Assembly (NCBI GenBank): GCA_020630455.1
Contig: JAHDBK010000054.1
Location: forward strand, 1-12,285
Direction: 5' to 3'
Length of the DNA stretch: 12,285 nt
From: Saprospiraceae bacterium
GTDB lineage: Bacteria > Bacteroidota > Bacteroidia > Chitinophagales > Saprospiraceae
Shown here: one piece after another, positions 6,232 through 11,203 of the stretch
Numbering within the stretch: the stretch's first letter is position 1
How the letters are laid out: each line of letters begins with the position of its first letter
The notes under the pieces: generated by a model
What the model saw: the letters and a program-made list of their open reading frames with translations, nothing else
Database searches by the model: none
What the model was told of the DNA's origin: nothing
Made by a program: the position numbers and the translations under genes

Positions 6232-6857
6232 TAGATGTATTTTTTCTCTTCTTCAATCAACTCTAAAAACTGCTCTAGTCTAGGTTCTATTTTAGCTATA
6301 TCCTCTAGGTGGTCTTCTCTTTTCATCCTATGAATAAAAAGTTTATTCTTTTCCGTACACGTATAACCGTAGCTTATGAAGTCACAATAATCCCAATCAC
6401 AAAGCCACATATTACCTAGCTTTTGCCATTTATAAGTGGGGTCAAAAGAATTACGTCTAATGTTGGCTCTTTGTGTCCATGCTATTACGGATTTAATTTC
6501 TATACCCCCGTTATCATGCAACACCATACCGTCAGGAGAACCGCCTACATTTTCATATTTTTCATGTTGACAAAATCCACCGTTTGAAACTTCGTTAAAT
6601 GTTTCTTCTTCATACGCTTTCTTAGCAATTGGCTCCCACGTATGCCCCTCTTCCATATATCCATTTGAAAAACCAGCACTATCCTCTTTATGACCCGTTA
6701 CCTGTTCATATGCTATCTTATGAGCGTACTTTTTAGCCGTGTCAGAGAACGCTTTGCCGTAGTTAGCCATAATGACACCAAACTTTGAAGTTGTTGCCTT
6801 ACCTATACGGATATTATCCCACGCTTCGGAGTTTTGCTCTATATCGTGAAATATCAT
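6231..6857 (-). CDS. YqaJ-type phage recombination exonuclease, 208 aa
   Basis: Lambda-exonuclease-like 5'-3' nuclease of the YqaJ family (PF09588) in the PD-(D/E)xK superfamily. RIGKATTSKFG (17-27) is the usual opening (R.G.iTAS.f). MEEGHTWEPIAKKAYEE (68-84) carries the conserved Glu. GGSPDGMV (105-112) gives D109, and GGIEIKSV (117-124) gives E120 and K122, the metal-binding triad. YKWQKLGNMWLCDWDYCDFI (142-161) is the family's Y.xQ.q..mw....c.F segment. It makes 3' single strands for annealing or invasion. The start overlaps the 164-aa gene by 4 nt. Confidence 0.93.
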   Translation of the reverse strand: MIFHDIEQNSEAWDNIRIGKATTSKFGVIMANYGKAFSDTAKKYAHKIAYEQVTGHKEDSAGFSNGYMEEGHTWEPIAKKAYEEETFNEVSNGGFCQHEKYENVGGSPDGMVLHDNGGIEIKSVIAWTQRANIRRNSFDPTYKWQKLGNMWLCDWDYCDFISYGYTCTEKNKLFIHRMKREDHLEDIAKIEPRLEQFLELIEEEKKYI

Positions 6858-7348
6858 GCTTCAAGAAGTTTCAAGTTATCGTCCGATATAGTGAACTGCT
6901 TTAATACAGCTTCTTTTTTTCCAGACTTAATAGCTGTCTTTGCATCTTCCCACCTTTTATGATTTAGCGTTAACTCTGGTTTGGCTATCGTAGGTTGTAC
7001 AGGTCTTATACGTACACCGCCTACCTTTTCCCCTTTCATAGTTACATTAGGGTCAATGTATAATTCTATTAGTTTGCTTTTCCAATCCTCTACAAATGGA
7101 CTGTTACCAGCAAACTTTTTCATAATCTTAGAGTTGGTAGCGTTTAACACTAAAGGCTTATGACCACCTTTGAAATATGCTATGTTATGGTTTCCTTTTC
7201 TACCAGCTACAGCAACGTTAAATTCTTGTCTTACTTCGGTAACCTCAAATATTAAAGGTTTACCGTTCTCTATCATATCCTCTAAATCCGCTACACCTAA
7301 ATGATCTGATTTAAATACGTTTCTGTAATGTGTTTTACTTTTTTCCAT
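6854..7348 (-). CDS. Conserved phage protein paired with the exonuclease, OB-like, 164 aa
   Basis: Residues 12-118 match a widespread but unnamed phage family whose pattern is a strand set ending with L-V-L-N-x-T-N, then W-x-x-K-x-I-x-L-Y, then K-G-x-x-V-x-x-I-R-V-R. Here these are LVLNATNSKIMKKFAG (66-81), DWKSKLIELYIDPNV (88-102) and KGEKVGGVRIRPVQ (105-118). The spacing suggests a small beta-barrel. The C-terminal 45 residues are helical (RWEDAKTAIKSGKKEAVLKQ). Tight coupling to the exonuclease suggests a role in ssDNA handling (inference). A is favoured at -3 and the ATG follows AAAACCAAAACG. Confidence 0.75.
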   Translation of the reverse strand: MEKSKTHYRNVFKSDHLGVADLEDMIENGKPLIFEVTEVRQEFNVAVAGRKGNHNIAYFKGGHKPLVLNATNSKIMKKFAGNSPFVEDWKSKLIELYIDPNVTMKGEKVGGVRIRPVQPTIAKPELTLNHKRWEDAKTAIKSGKKEAVLKQFTISDDNLKLLEA

Positions 7349-7469
7349 CGTTTTGGTTTTTTAATGCTTTAATAAATCTTTCAATGTTTAATTCAGTTTT
7401 AAATACCTTCCTGTACCAATCTCTAGGGGTTATATTTCGCTCTGGTAGTTCTACGCTTAGGACTTTCAT
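7335..7469 (-). CDS. Hypothetical small protein, 44 aa
   Basis: A 44-codon frame (MKVLSVELPERNITPRDWYR to a lysine-rich end). ATG 7469 overlaps the stop of the 31-aa frame upstream, and its own stop lies 14 nt inside the next gene. The W-Y-R-K-V-F-K-T-E-L segment is helical and basic. The A-rich leader of the 164-aa gene is contained in its last codons. No family recognised; reality is supported by the chain of 4-nt overlaps. Confidence 0.6.
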   Translation of the reverse strand: MKVLSVELPERNITPRDWYRKVFKTELNIERFIKALKNQNDGKK

Positions 7470-7561
7470 TTGTTAAGTTTTATAAATGTTCTTATCTGGT
7501 TAGGTGCTATCTGTATTATCAATCTTATTGATAGGTAAAAGGCTATTTGGGCTATTATCAT
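7466..7561 (-). CDS. Hypothetical hydrophobic microprotein, 31 aa
   Basis: Frame of 31 codons linked by ATGA overlaps at both ends (7558-7561 and 7466-7469). It begins MIIAQIAFYLSIRLIIQIAP and ends NQIRTFIKLNK. The first 20 residues are almost all hydrophobic with one Arg, so it could be a single membrane-inserted or amphipathic helix with a basic tail. If it is not translated, a 90-nt unexplained gap remains here. Small membrane peptides are common in phage early regions, but nothing identifies its role. Confidence 0.5.
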   Translation of the reverse strand: MIIAQIAFYLSIRLIIQIAPNQIRTFIKLNK

Positions 7562-7821
7562 GGTTTTATTTCTTCAAATGTTACTTTTAAATTTCTTATA
7601 TAGTCCTCGTGTTTCTTTATCCGTTCTTCCTGATCTTGCAACGTCTTAACAGATACCTCGTAACCCGTTTCTAAATACTTTTCAGGAATGATAAACTTGC
7701 TACGCTTAATCCAATGGCTTATGATAGTAGATAGGCTTATTCCCGTTGCCTTGCTTAACCGATAGATAAATTCATCCCTATCATGTATCTTCTCCACTAC
7801 ATTGTTTATTCTATCGTTCAT
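7558..7821 (-). CDS. Putative helix-turn-helix protein with coiled-coil tail, 87 aa
   Basis: Residues 13-48 (RDEFIYRLSKATGISLSTII then SHWIKRSKFIIPEK) resemble a Cro/XRE-type helix-turn-helix: a helix ending LSKATGIS, a turn, then STIISHWIKRS as recognition helix and the common closing I-P-x-x-Y/H-L. Residues 58-85 (VKTLQDQEERIKKHEDYIRN) are a probable coiled coil. It looks like a small DNA-binding regulator that would dimerise through its tail. Overlaps the 128-aa gene by 11 nt and the microprotein by 4 nt. Confidence 0.68.
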   Translation of the reverse strand: MNDRINNVVEKIHDRDEFIYRLSKATGISLSTIISHWIKRSKFIIPEKYLETGYEVSVKTLQDQEERIKKHEDYIRNLKVTFEEIKP

Positions 7822-8197
7822 TGTTTTTTACTTTTTTAATAATTGAATCAGAATTCAAAATGCTAGGATAATAACTTGATTTTTCAGCCCCAAACTTGCT
7901 TTCTAATTGGTAAAAAAGATCACTTCTTAACTCTAAACAAACCTTTAAAAGTTGATCCCTTTGCTCTAACAGTTCCTTTGGACTAAAACCACATTTATTT
8001 GTTATTGTGCCAGCTTCTGCTATTAACTCTGCATGTGATTCTTTGTAATCATAATCCCTAGTGACTACATTGCAGATCTTTCTGCCCATTATTCCCTTTT
8101 CATCAAATGAAACAACCTCTATTTTTAACCCACCAACGTTAGGGAAATGGGTTTCTACAGTTTTCCATGTTCCGTTCTCTATCTTTGATACGTCCAT
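7811..8197 (-). CDS. Conserved phage hypothetical protein, 128 aa
   Basis: Two parts. The N-terminal part (1-50) contains GTWKTVETHFPNVGGLKIEV and probably folds as beta strands around a D/E-rich turn (SFDEKGIMGRKICNVV). Residues 53-95 contain HAELIAEAGTITNKCGFSPK and ELLEQRDQLLKVC. These match the very common phage segment A-N-A-x-L-I-A-x-A-x-x-x-x-x-x-G-x-x-P-x-x-L-x-x-x-x-x-x-L. Function of that family is unknown. The start shares one base with the upstream stop (TAATG). Confidence 0.78.
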   Translation of the reverse strand: MDVSKIENGTWKTVETHFPNVGGLKIEVVSFDEKGIMGRKICNVVTRDYDYKESHAELIAEAGTITNKCGFSPKELLEQRDQLLKVCLELRSDLFYQLESKFGAEKSSYYPSILNSDSIIKKVKNNER

Positions 8198-8343
8198 TAT
8201 AATATCTTAATCGGGTTGAACATTCTCTGTAAGAAGGTCTGGCTTTTAACCTTCTGCATCATATCGTCTTTACTTAGTATATCTATTACCTTAGTGTTAT
8301 TACTTATGTATACTAATCCGTTACTGTGTTTTGTGTAGATCAT
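8197..8343 (-). CDS. Hypothetical small protein, 48 aa
   Basis: A 48-codon frame starting two bases after the upstream stop and ending TAATG with the next start, so both junctions look like true gene borders. It reads MIYTKHSNGLVYISNNTKVI at the start and ends in RMFNPIKIL. Mixed beta/alpha character, no cysteines, no membrane segment. The C-terminal half (SKDDMMQKVKSQTFLQRMFN) may be an amphipathic helix. No family recognised. Confidence 0.68.
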   Translation of the reverse strand: MIYTKHSNGLVYISNNTKVIDILSKDDMMQKVKSQTFLQRMFNPIKIL

Positions 8344-8345
8344 GG

Positions 8346-8549
8346 TTATGCAGATATTAATGTTAGACTTTCTTTATACTTCTCTATTTGGTTTTCAAAA
8401 GCTTCAATCTCAATTGCCAGTTCTTGATTCCACTTCATATTGAAAATAGGCTTGATTCCCTTTTTAGATTCTTCAATATTGAACTCTATTTGTGTTTGCT
8501 TTTCGTAGATTTCGCTTTCTAAATGCTTTATTTTTTCAACTGTTGTCAT
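8346..8549 (-). CDS. Hypothetical coiled-coil protein, 67 aa
   Basis: Almost wholly helical and charged. Residues 4-30 (VEKIKHLESEIYEKQTQIEF) and 40-65 (ELAIEIEAFENQIEKYKESL) show heptad-like spacing of Leu, Ile and Phe, broken by KKGIKPIFNMKW. This suggests a helical hairpin or dimer. The ATG is preceded by AAAAAACCAAAACGAC, the recurring leader of this genome, which fixes the start. No function known. Confidence 0.75.
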   Translation of the reverse strand: MTTVEKIKHLESEIYEKQTQIEFNIEESKKGIKPIFNMKWNQELAIEIEAFENQIEKYKESLTLISA

Positions 8550-8569
8550 GTCGTTTTGGTTTTTTATGA

Positions 8570-8848
8570 TTAATATATGTTGCTGTAAATTCCACCCGCT
8601 ATACTTGGATGCTCGTAATCGCTTTCCATCTCCACCTCGTTATCCCCTATCACTTCATCAACCTTTGAAAACAATAATTGCTTCTTAGCATCACTGTCTA
8701 TCAATAGGCTTTCATTCAACACGATAACACCACCGTTACACATATCTACCCTTACATACACCTCTTCATCTACATTGCTAACAATATCATATTCAGTTCC
8801 TTGTACGTGGTCTACATAAGAATCATTGATAAATCTTCTGTAGTTCAT
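8570..8848 (-). CDS. Hypothetical acidic protein, first gene of the leftward operon, 92 aa
   Basis: Start placed at ATG 8848 (MNYRRFINDSYVDHVQGTEY) because it follows AAAAACCCAACA, which resembles the leader of other genes here. An in-frame ATG at 8875 would add nine residues but lacks such a leader and lies closer to the predicted promoter. The protein is acidic and beta-rich (EEVYVRVDMCNGGVIVLNES), ends ESDYEHPSIAGGIYSNIY, and has no recognised domain. As the first gene after the early promoter it may be made early and abundantly. Confidence 0.75.
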   Translation of the reverse strand: MNYRRFINDSYVDHVQGTEYDIVSNVDEEVYVRVDMCNGGVIVLNESLLIDSDAKKQLLFSKVDEVIGDNEVEMESDYEHPSIAGGIYSNIY

Positions 8849-8877
8849 TGTTGGGTTTTTAATATTATGTATCATAT

Positions 8878-8914
8878 CTTAGCAGTTGTCTTATGTTTGC
8901 TAGACAAATCTAAG
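8878..8914. promoter_or_regulatory. Interrupted palindrome, candidate operator
   Basis: CTTAG-3nt-TTGTCT (8878-8891) faces AGACAA-2nt-CTAAG (8902-8914) across a 10-nt centre: 11 matching base pairs with near two-fold symmetry. It lies between the divergent genes, covers the -7 box of the leftward promoter and the -33 box of the rightward promoter. That is the expected place for an operator bound by a dimer, possibly the protein encoded at 8977. Confidence 0.65.
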
Positions 8915-8925
8915 AAATATTTTTC
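8896..8925 (+). promoter_or_regulatory. Putative rightward promoter for 8977 gene
   Basis: TTTG (8896-8899) and TATTTTTC (8918-8925) are separated by 18 nt. The second box matches the Bacteroidota -7 consensus TAnnTTTG at 7 of 8 positions. Transcription would begin near 8931, leaving a leader of about 45 nt. A perfect TATGTTTG at 8892-8899 is an alternative -7 box but has no TTG upstream. Confidence 0.5.
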
Positions 8926-8937
8926 TAAAGCGAACAA
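8905..8937 (-). promoter_or_regulatory. Putative leftward early promoter
   Basis: On the leftward strand TTG (8937-8935) is followed after 22 nt by TAGATTTG (8912-8905), a perfect match to TAnnTTTG within the 17-23 nt spacing known for Flavobacterium promoters. Transcription would start near 8898 and give a leader of about 50 nt to the gene at 8848. It would drive the whole early operon. Confidence 0.65.
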
Positions 8938-8976
8938 TAAAACGAAATTATTTTCATAAGTTAACAAAACCAAATT

Positions 8977-9345
8977 ATGGATTTCTATAAAAAAATAAAG
9001 TCTCATAAGGCTGTAAACTCCAATAAATGGGGGGTTTACGGTGAAGTATTAGGTATGACATACGATCAATTCCGTATGGCTGTACGTAGGCAATCACTCG
9101 ATGAATTACAGATAAAGGAGTTGAAAAGAGTGTTCTTTAACGAACAAGAAGAAACCGAAAAGGAGTTAATTAAAGTAGGTGATAATATGGTTTCTTTAGA
9201 TGATTTTGCATTAAGCTTCTCTAAAAATGAAGATAAAATAATAAAGCACCCTGTTTTACAAAGTGCTTTTAAAAGAGAAATTACAAAAGAAGTTACTAGA
9301 ATATTGTTAAATCAAGAAACCGTTACGAAATGGCTAGATTCTTAA
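8977..9345 (+). CDS. Putative phage transcriptional regulator, 122 aa
   Basis: Lone rightward gene facing the leftward operon across the control region, the usual place of a CI- or Cro-like regulator. Residues 16-54 (NKWGVYGEVLGMTYDQFRMA, then VRRQSLDELQIKELKRVFF) fit a helix-turn-helix followed by a packing helix. The C-terminal half (66-122) is helical (KVGDNMVSLDDFALSF; FKREITKEVTRILL) and may mediate oligomerisation. There is no serine-lysine protease domain, so it would not be a LexA-type cleavable repressor. The leader AACAAAACCAAATT precedes the ATG. Repressor identity is inferred mainly from position. Confidence 0.65.
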   Translation: MDFYKKIKSHKAVNSNKWGVYGEVLGMTYDQFRMAVRRQSLDELQIKELKRVFFNEQEETEKELIKVGDNMVSLDDFALSFSKNEDKIIKHPVLQSAFKREITKEVTRILLNQETVTKWLDS

Positions 9346-9505
9346 AGAAAAAACTTGAATGTAAATTATTCCTTATTTGATCCTTATTCTCCTTTATTAT
9401 TTTTTCGTTCTGTTCGATATATTTAGAAATATCATCTTTATATATATCAGCATGCTCTTTAGGTATTAAAGGGGAATCGTAAACTTTTTTAATCTTATTA
9501 TTCAT
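9323..9505 (-). CDS. Hypothetical small charged protein, 60 aa
   Basis: ATG 9505 overlaps the stop of the membrane-protein gene (ATGAATAA), which argues for coupled translation; a TTG two codons earlier is less likely. It reads MNNKIKKVYDSPLIPKEHAD, then a charged helix (YIEQNEKIIKENKDQIRNNL), then SSFFFKNLAIS. It is convergent with and overlaps the last 23 nt of the rightward regulator gene. That tail-to-tail overlap is unusual, so the C-terminus may not be important. No family recognised. Confidence 0.55.
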   Translation of the reverse strand: MNNKIKKVYDSPLIPKEHADIYKDDISKYIEQNEKIIKENKDQIRNNLHSSFFFKNLAIS

Positions 9506-10079
9506 TGCCAACGGCTTTATCGGTTAATTGTATTCTTCTTCTTGCAAACTCTTCTTTCATTTCGGGTTTTATATATCCTTTCTCCTCAACTTCGGGTCCA
9601 ATGAACATAAATAATGATTTTATTATCTCAATATAAAACTCCCTGCTTTTTCTATATCGCAAAACATTATACAACTGAATAACTACATAAAATGTAAGTA
9701 TAAAAGCAATAGTATGCTGCCAAAAATAATCTCTTTGAATCCACTTTTCATCACGCCAAATATACATTAACTGTACAGCGTAAGCGGATAATGGAGAAGC
9801 TAAAGCCCATCTGTAAGGTTTTACCCAATAACCAGCGATCAACAATAAAGGGCTTATAGTGGCGGATAAACACCATATAAAGACCTCCATATTATTGTAA
9901 TATTCAAACTGGTGGCTAAATTCAATATTGAAGTAATCTATTATTTTATCCGTATAAAGTACGACACCTGCTAAAATTACAAGTGCCGTACCTAATATAG
10001 TACTATCCGTTTCCTCCCCCTGGGCGTTGGTATTCGTCAGGGTCTGGTGAATCTGCTGGAATTTCGTTATAAACTTCAT
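9498..10079 (-). CDS. Four-helix membrane protein of unknown function, 193 aa
   Basis: Four probable membrane helices at residues about 27-43 (TILGTALVILAGVV), 65-86 (CLSATISPLLLIAG), 90-108 (ALASPLSAYAVQLM) and 119-140 (TIAFILTFYVVIQL), then a charged cytosolic-type tail ending QLTDKAVGNE. The first 26 residues are polar and are encoded by the same 77 bases as the end of the upstream lipoprotein gene, in another frame. No ATG, GTG or TTG start lies between that overlap and the first helix, so ATG 10079 is kept. No enzyme motif. A holin is unlikely at this size and helix number. Possible envelope-modifying or superinfection-exclusion role by context. Confidence 0.75.
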   Translation of the reverse strand: MKFITKFQQIHQTLTNTNAQGEETDSTILGTALVILAGVVLYTDKIIDYFNIEFSHQFEYYNNMEVFIWCLSATISPLLLIAGYWVKPYRWALASPLSAYAVQLMYIWRDEKWIQRDYFWQHTIAFILTFYVVIQLYNVLRYRKSREFYIEIIKSLFMFIGPEVEEKGYIKPEMKEEFARRRIQLTDKAVGNE

Positions 10080-10158
10080 CTTCGTTGGTTTCTGTACAGG
10101 AATAAATTGTTCCTAATGTTGCTGTTGCTAATAAGATTGCAAATAAATGCTTTTTCAT
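10003..10158 (-). CDS. Small predicted lipoprotein, 51 aa
   Basis: Read in a gap: 51 codons, ATG 10158 to TAG 10003. Basic start (MKKH), hydrophobic core (LFAILLATATLG) and TIYSC put a lipobox cysteine at residue 21. The mature part is only 31 residues (CTETNEDEVYNEIPADSPDP, then a Gly-rich end). Acidic residues soon after the Cys fit the surface-export signal described for Bacteroidota lipoproteins, so it may reach the outer surface. Its last 77 nt overlap out of frame the start of the four-helix membrane gene. ATG follows AATTTACTCATT. Confidence 0.7.
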   Translation of the reverse strand: MKKHLFAILLATATLGTIYSCTETNEDEVYNEIPADSPDPDEYQRPGGGNG

Positions 10159-10236
10159 AATGAGTAAATTAAGGGTTAAATATTACCTTAAAATTACTCA
10201 ATACTTTGTGCTTTAAGACATTACACGGGGGAAGTT

Positions 10237-10290
10237 ATAATAAACTTATTAAGAGAATTATATATTTTCTAAATATATAAAGTTTATTAT
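10237..10290. repeat. Two overlapping perfect inverted repeats
   Basis: Outer arms ATAATAAACTT (10237-10247) and AAGTTTATTAT (10280-10290) pair over 11 bp. Inner arms TTATATATTT (10258-10267) and AAATATATAA (10271-10280) pair over 10 bp around a 3-nt loop. Together they make one long AT-only structure upstream of the lipoprotein gene, on the leftward transcript between RNase H and that gene. AT-richness makes some pairing likely by chance, but two exact nested stems are notable. Confidence 0.65.
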
Positions 10291-10304
10291 TAACTATGAC
10301 CTAG

Positions 10305-10327
10305 TAAAACCTCATAAAAACAGAGGT
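10305..10327 (-). terminator. Weak candidate terminator after RNase H
   Basis: On the leftward strand ACCTC (10327-10323), a 9-nt loop and GAGGT (10313-10309) are followed by TTTTAC, about 40 nt after the RNase H stop. The stem is only 5 bp and the T-run short, so it may be partial or inactive. Confidence 0.4.
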
Positions 10328-10364
10328 AATACTATTTTACCGTTTAAGTGTTTGTTTTTATCGT

Positions 10365-10796
10365 TTAAATACAATGTAATCGATTGTTGTTTTCAATTTC
10401 CATTGTACATAAATTATCTACAAAATCATTCATTTCATTTCCTGAATGACCTTTTACCCATTTTAATGTTACATCGTTTTTTACAGAAAAAAGTTCCTTC
10501 CATAAATCAAGGTTTTTAATACCGCCTTTTTTAAGCCAATTTCTTTTTTCCCAATTATGCATCCAGTTCATAAAACCATCAACACAATATTTACTATCCG
10601 AATATATTATTATAGGTATTCTTTTATCTTTAAACCTACAATACTTAATAGCATTTAATATTGCTGTCATTTCCATTGCATTATTAGTGGTGTTTTTATT
10701 ATAACCACTATTATAATGTTCTTTACTAATTGCGAATGCCCAAGAGCCTTTGCCTGGGTTTGGAGAACATCCTCCATCTGTGTACACTTCAATCAT
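10365..10796 (-). CDS. rnhA: Ribonuclease HI, 143 aa
   Basis: Type 1 RNase H. From ATG 10796 the catalytic residues are D7 in VYTDGGCSPNPG, E42 in NNAMEMTAILNAI, D67 in IIYSDSKYCVDG, H117 in LKWVKGHSGNE and D127 in NDFVDNLC, in the same order as E. coli D10/E48/D70/H124/D134. The handle region is present (WMHNWEKRNWLKKGG). A TTG 12 codons earlier keeps the frame open but the family starts at MIEVYTDGG, so the shorter form is chosen. It would remove RNA from RNA-DNA hybrids, for example primers or R-loops at a phage origin. Long structured untranslated stretch upstream. Confidence 0.95.
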   Translation of the reverse strand: MIEVYTDGGCSPNPGKGSWAFAISKEHYNSGYNKNTTNNAMEMTAILNAIKYCRFKDKRIPIIIYSDSKYCVDGFMNWMHNWEKRNWLKKGGIKNLDLWKELFSVKNDVTLKWVKGHSGNEMNDFVDNLCTMEIENNNRLHCI

Positions 10797-10854
10797 TATA
10801 TATTTATTTAGAGCCGTTAGGCGATTACTCAAACAAAAAGGACAACGAACGGAA

Positions 10855-10911
10855 GGTCTGAAAAGCTAGTTAGAAAAAACCTAGGTAAAAAATAACTAGC
10901 CTTTCAAGACC
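10855..10911. repeat. Long near-perfect inverted repeat ahead of RNase H
   Basis: GGTCTGAAAAGCTAGTTA (10855-10872) pairs with TAACTAGCCTTTCAAGACC (10893-10911) except for one extra base and one mismatch that is a possible G-U pair in RNA. The 20-nt loop carries A-runs around ACCTAGGT, itself a perfect palindrome. No T-run follows on the leftward strand, so it is not an ordinary terminator. It may be an mRNA stability or regulatory hairpin. Confidence 0.75.
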
Positions 10912-10940
10912 ATCAACGCAAATAAGGTATCCGCTCGTCT

Positions 10941-11001
10941 GGCTATCGATTCACACAGTCAGGCTATCGATATTTAACTGAAAGACAAAAAGCTATCTGA
11001 T
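10941..11001. repeat. Direct repeats GGCTATCGAT
   Basis: GGCTATCGAT occurs at 10941-10950 and 10962-10971, exactly 21 bp apart (two helical turns), with a degenerate third copy AGCTATCTGAT at 10991-11001. Same-face spacing of short direct repeats suits protein binding, as at an origin or a regulator site. Confidence 0.5.
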
Positions 11002-11087
11002 CCAACAATGTTGCCATTGAAGTCTTGCATCTACCTATCCTTACGGAGTTTTGCGAACAATCCAATATGTCTTTATATATAAGGGAT

Positions 11088-11127
11088 AAAAAAACCCTTC
11101 AAGAGGTTTGCGCTGCTCCGAAGGGTT
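11088..11127 (-). terminator. Intrinsic terminator, leftward
   Basis: On the leftward strand AACCCTTC (11127-11120) and GAAGGGTT (11100-11093) form an 8-bp stem with a 19-nt loop, followed by a run of T (11094-11088). Good intrinsic terminator shape. It would end the short leftward transcript from the promoter near 11203. Confidence 0.75.
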
Positions 11128-11191
11128 GAAGATTTGCTATAAATAGCTTTTTATATTCTTTTCGATTCCGATGTAGCGCAAACTAAATCTT
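11088..11191 (-). ncRNA. Predicted leftward attenuated leader or small RNA, about 100 nt
   Basis: Bounded by a -7 box (11203-11196) and the terminator ending at 11088. A first stem AAGATTT (11191-11185) with AAATCTT (11135-11129) encloses GTTTGCGCT (11183-11175), which is exactly complementary to AGCGCAAAC (11114-11106) in the terminator loop. An inner hairpin GCTAT/ATAGC lies at 11147-11136. The 9-nt loop-loop match could make a pseudoknot that favours or blocks termination, or be used for pairing with another RNA. Predicted only; no RNA family recognised. Confidence 0.5.
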
Positions 11192-11195
11192 GACA

Positions 11196-11203
11196 CAAAG
11201 ATA
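11196..11203 (-). promoter_or_regulatory. Putative leftward -7 box
   Basis: TATCTTTG on the leftward strand is a perfect TAnnTTTG. The only TTG upstream is 11 nt away, too close for a standard -33 box, so activity is uncertain or needs an activator. The shared 13-mer at 11203-11215 abuts it. Confidence 0.45.

Larger units (their letters stand above)
10159..10364. other. 206-nt intergenic region between lipoprotein and RNase H genes
   Basis: No coding frame of note. It holds the weak terminator and the nested inverted repeats listed separately. No leftward TAnnTTTG box with a well-placed TTG was seen; TAATTTTA near 10188 is one base off. The lipoprotein operon may therefore be read from the RNase H promoter or from a promoter of another class. 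Confidence 0.5.
10797..11087. other. 291-nt non-coding stretch upstream of RNase H
   Basis: No open frame above about 20 codons on either strand, and visibly richer in G and C than the genes around it. It holds the near-perfect long hairpin at 10855-10911, the GCTATC repeats at 10941-11001 and a small CAACA/TGTTG palindrome near 11003. It could be the 5' untranslated leader of RNase H, an unrecognised structured RNA, or a cis-acting DNA site such as an origin or packaging site. No tRNA could be recognised. Confidence 0.6.

Noticed and set aside
6981..7163. Rightward open frame of 60 codons
   Set aside because: Antisense to the conserved motif region of the 164-aa protein, with no supporting context.
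8892..8899. Perfect rightward -7 box TATGTTTG
   Set aside because: No TTG at 17-23 nt upstream; kept only as an alternative to the 8896-8925 promoter.
9498..10158. Calling the lipoprotein and membrane protein Rz1/Rz spanins
   Set aside because: The membrane protein has four helices and no long periplasmic coiled coil, and the lipoprotein lies upstream rather than nested inside the partner.
10797..10832. N-terminal extension of RNase H from a TTG codon
   Set aside because: The extension MSNRLTALNKYI is not part of the family, and ATG 10796 gives the standard opening.
10833..11090. Search for tRNA, attachment site or CRISPR array
   Set aside because: No GTTCGAATC-like T-loop or cloverleaf was found, no integrase is adjacent, and the short repeats lack regular spacer units.
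11088..11191. Idea that this is a host-type 6S RNA or a tracrRNA
   Set aside because: No large open bubble between long end stems as in 6S RNA, and no cas gene or CRISPR repeat in the window.
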